This document shows positions 51,501 through 52,503 of a stretch of 52,503 bases of DNA, in pieces. The first letter of the stretch is position 1; every line of letters starts with the position of its first letter. Under the pieces are notes generated by a model. It saw only the letters and a program-made list of their open reading frames with translations. It did no database searches and had not been told where the DNA came from. Location: positions 1-52,503 of the forward strand of contig JAKSYS010000439.1 in the NCBI GenBank assembly GCA_022925895.1, written 5' to 3'. Position numbers and translations under genes: made by a program. The DNA is from Fragilaria crotonensis. Lineage: Eukaryota; Bacillariophyta; Fragilariophyceae; Fragilariales; Fragilariaceae.

Positions 51501-52112
51501 TCAACTCTATATTTTGAAACGGAACAAGTTGTCAAGTACCGCGATATCCCGAATGAAGCTGTTCCCGTAACAGTGGTTCACACTTCAGAGGCGTGTTGGG
51601 AAGTTATCCATCGCTGTGAAGCACTGTATCATGCTCCCAGAGTGGATTGGTCAACCTTTCATTCGTTTATTGAGTCTCTGGAACCGTGGGAGACAGATCT
51701 TCTTCGTCGCACTCGGCTGCATGTTGATCCTCGGCTGGCGGTGATGGAGCTTCAAGATAGTTTTCAAGCAGGAAGCGACGGGTCGTCTAAGTATGGAAAG
51801 CAAGGCGCATTTGGGTGGTCAGTTCGAACAATGGTGGGAGAGACGATTGCAGAAGGGAGTGGTCCATCACGGGGTGCAACGGTAGACTCATATCGAGCAG
51901 AATGCAGCGGAATGCTTGCGTTCCTCAGATTCCTGATCCGCATCGCTGAATACACAGATATGTTTGAACCATGGGTTGGTCGTATTGGGACAGATAGCCA
52001 GAGTATGTTGGACCGTTTATTAAAGCAGGACGAATCAACCATGGATTCCAGGAATATAAAGTCAGTTCCCTACGATCATTGGATGTTTTGGATCCCGAAT
52101 GGGATCTCTTGA
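48567..52112 (+). CDS. LINE ORF2, reverse transcriptase and RNase H part
   Basis: Continuation of the LINE ORF2 after the DIRS-like insertion, about 1,180 codons uninterrupted. Reading from 48567: GNRHSYAERLD; a long charged region (about 20-230); the RT beginning with TSPSRMHLGHYKAMI; motif A NYDATACYDRI with Asp near residue 442; GTGQGSGNSPV (motif B); and GYVDDSNGQ at about 551-555 (motif C). A thumb and a ~350-residue linker follow. RNase H begins near 1073 (SDGSSKYG), then YRAECSGML and IGTDSQSML. The frame shifts near 52085 just after the third acidic residue and ends at 52112. RT copies the element RNA at the nick made by the endonuclease. Residue numbers count from 48561, the start of the open frame. 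Confidence 0.85.
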   Translation, partial: GNRHSYAERLDTDVVAASLAAEKSTRRYGEPQWSVELHKARQKVQVLKKCLSMAKTQLDNEIRIRTAWNKTNCSAVPPRTERECIEQLRQAEHRLREIVGTSFERREKERLARIQTLEQSSSVSDKSQARVLRQLHSAEAKNRLYAKLRAMRMVNDRVGVSRIEIPLHPEQDPKTCTEWQQVDVPTEVIEHLRMRNQKHFGQAAGTPFTVPPLSQELGYSGDGDYAEQILTGTYRFPAGYDENIKTLIKHLRISDELKQLRVFPTLNEKDYIGKLKAWRESTVTSPSRMHLGHYKAMISKHAYSHIPDDETEDHKTLREELDYKQSEILRVHLTLMNYALERGYSYRRWQTVANSVLFKEPGNIRIHRTRIIHIYEADYNLMLGLKWRSALLQAEALSQLNSGQFGSRPKHNATDPVFVEELQLELSRITRKTVALTNYDATACYDRIVPNLAMLASRKFGVPVSVTNVNANTLERSEYRIRTDLGLAEKGYRHSVEQPIYGTGQGSGNSPVIWCFISSILFDCYDECAHLAQYSTPDNGRHITLGMIGYVDDSNGQTNCFYEGAGSDVSQVVKVKMRENANTWSKLLGVSGGALELTKCSYHIVTWKFSSSGAPVLSTDRAEFGGVTVSDMVTGEEHELQYLSPYESHKTLGHYKEPAGTQTMQFRKLWEKSNELTSFLWSHQVTREEAWTFYFSTYLPSVSYPLANSHFTERQLTKLQRKAMNILFAKCGYNRNVKREVLFGPLELGGANFRRLYDQQGIGQIGTFLRHWRSRTQVGELLRIVVEWCNYAAGISRSVLEDTHTPLPHLESKWVGALRTYLHSIGAYLQVDITGIPPLEREHDQYIMEEVVKSGQFTAAEIKKINYCRLYLRAVTVSDLTTTKGDQLDHSKMTGEPSLQSSRPRWHSIHQEKPSIAEWRLWRKANKLWAYSSGRLMVPLGRWLRNHRDRRGEFSAYQYRNRLAVRVEGGFVKCQPQSSTLYFETEQVVKYRDIPNEAVPVTVVHTSEACWEVIHRCEALYHAPRVDWSTFHSFIESLEPWETDLLRRTRLHVDPRLAVMELQDSFQAGSDGSSKYGKQGAFGWSVRTMVGETIAEGSGPSRGATVDSYRAECSGMLAFLRFLIRIAEYTDMFEPWVGRIGTDSQSMLDRLLKQDESTMDSRNIKSVPYDHWMFWIPNGIS

Positions 52113-52410
52113 ATGAAATTCAAATAACCTTGCGGTTGCTCCCGGACGTGACATTGAATATGTAAAAGGACACCAAGATGATCACACTGAATATTTGCAG
52201 TTATCACTTATGGCACAGCTGAATGTCGATGCAGACAGGTTAGCAACGGGGTATCAGCAAGAAGTTGGGAGAATGTTTCCTCAAGTCCTAATGTCAGCAA
52301 ATGCGGCGTACTTGGTAGTGGACGAGGGACGGTTACAAACAAAATGGTTCAAAAGTTCGTTATCTTGCTACGGGTCCATCACTACGGAATTATATTATGA
52401 AAAAGAATAA
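52113..52410 (+). pseudogene. LINE ORF2, end of RNase H in shifted frames
   Basis: After the break at about 52085 one frame gives DVLDPEWDLLNEIQITLRLLPDVTL. A second shift at about 52152 gives EYVKGHQDD then AQLNVDADRLATGY, the last RNase H motifs, and continues to a TAA at 52410. It aligns with the minus-strand fragment (VTLQYVKGHQD, GQLNVDAD) at 8.1-8.2 kb. The zinc knuckle and 3' end are beyond this stop or outside the window. Confidence 0.7.
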
Positions 52411-52503
52411 TTGGGATGAGACGGTTATGCGAAGTATAAATTGAAAGCTCACGCCAAATTCATGAAGAGTCAAGTTGCAAGACGAGTGCATTTTTCAAAA
52501 TTG
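52411..52503 (+). mobile_element. LINE 3' region continuing past the window edge
   Basis: Short remainder following the frameshifted RNase H. By comparison with the 7.1-8.1 kb copy it should still be LINE coding sequence, but it is too short to verify here. Confidence 0.4.

Overview
This window looks like a repeat-rich, gene-poor piece of nuclear DNA from a diatom, probably a pennate one. The organism is inferred from four things: membrane-anchored leucine-rich-repeat (LRR) proteins with near-identical 24-residue repeats and a Cys-rich C-terminal cap; Ty1/copia elements of the kind abundant in diatoms; short 69-85 nt GT-AG introns with CTAAC-like branch sites; and long single-exon reading frames. 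No rRNA, tRNA, CRISPR array or bacterial operon was seen. Most of the sequence consists of mobile elements, several nested inside one another.

Layout. (1) 1-6.9 kb: two diverged members (A, 790-2483; B, 4983-6424) of a protein family I do not recognise, with a 150-bp direct repeat between them. B has a legible multi-exon structure and one in-frame stop. (2) 6.93-10.2 kb: a 5'-truncated non-LTR retrotransposon (LINE) on the minus strand with an 18-bp target-site duplication (TSD). Inside it lies an 841-bp element with its own 16-bp TSD that shares only its 3' tail with the LINE. (3) 11.2-13.3 and 25.3-27.5 kb: a duplicated block, each copy carrying a type II membrane LRR protein gene. The 5' part of the two genes looks homogenised by gene conversion. 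(4) Between the LRR copies: a possible small spliced gene (13.6-14.6 kb) and a DDE transposase gene on the minus strand, split by a complete copia element (17031-24097, plus strand, 5-bp TSD). (5) 28.3-32 kb: a broken zinc-finger gene convergent with a PIF/Harbinger-type transposase. The N-terminus of that transposase is split by a second, younger copia element (32012-39314, minus strand, 5-bp TSD). (6) 39.8-41.6 kb: a single-exon gene of unknown function. (7) 41.9-52.5 kb: a LINE on the plus strand (ORF1, then ORF2 with endonuclease, reverse transcriptase and RNase H). Its ORF2 is interrupted exactly between endonuclease and RT by a GC-rich DIRS-like retroelement (43973-48566). Its 3' end lies beyond the window.

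The likely host genes are the two LRR proteins, the 604-residue protein, and perhaps the A/B family and the small spliced gene. In three places removing one element rejoins the interrupted reading frame exactly: copia 1 in the DDE transposase, copia 2 in the Harbinger transposase and the DIRS-like element in LINE ORF2. The internal element in the LINE fragment can be undone the same way. This gives a clear relative order of insertions.
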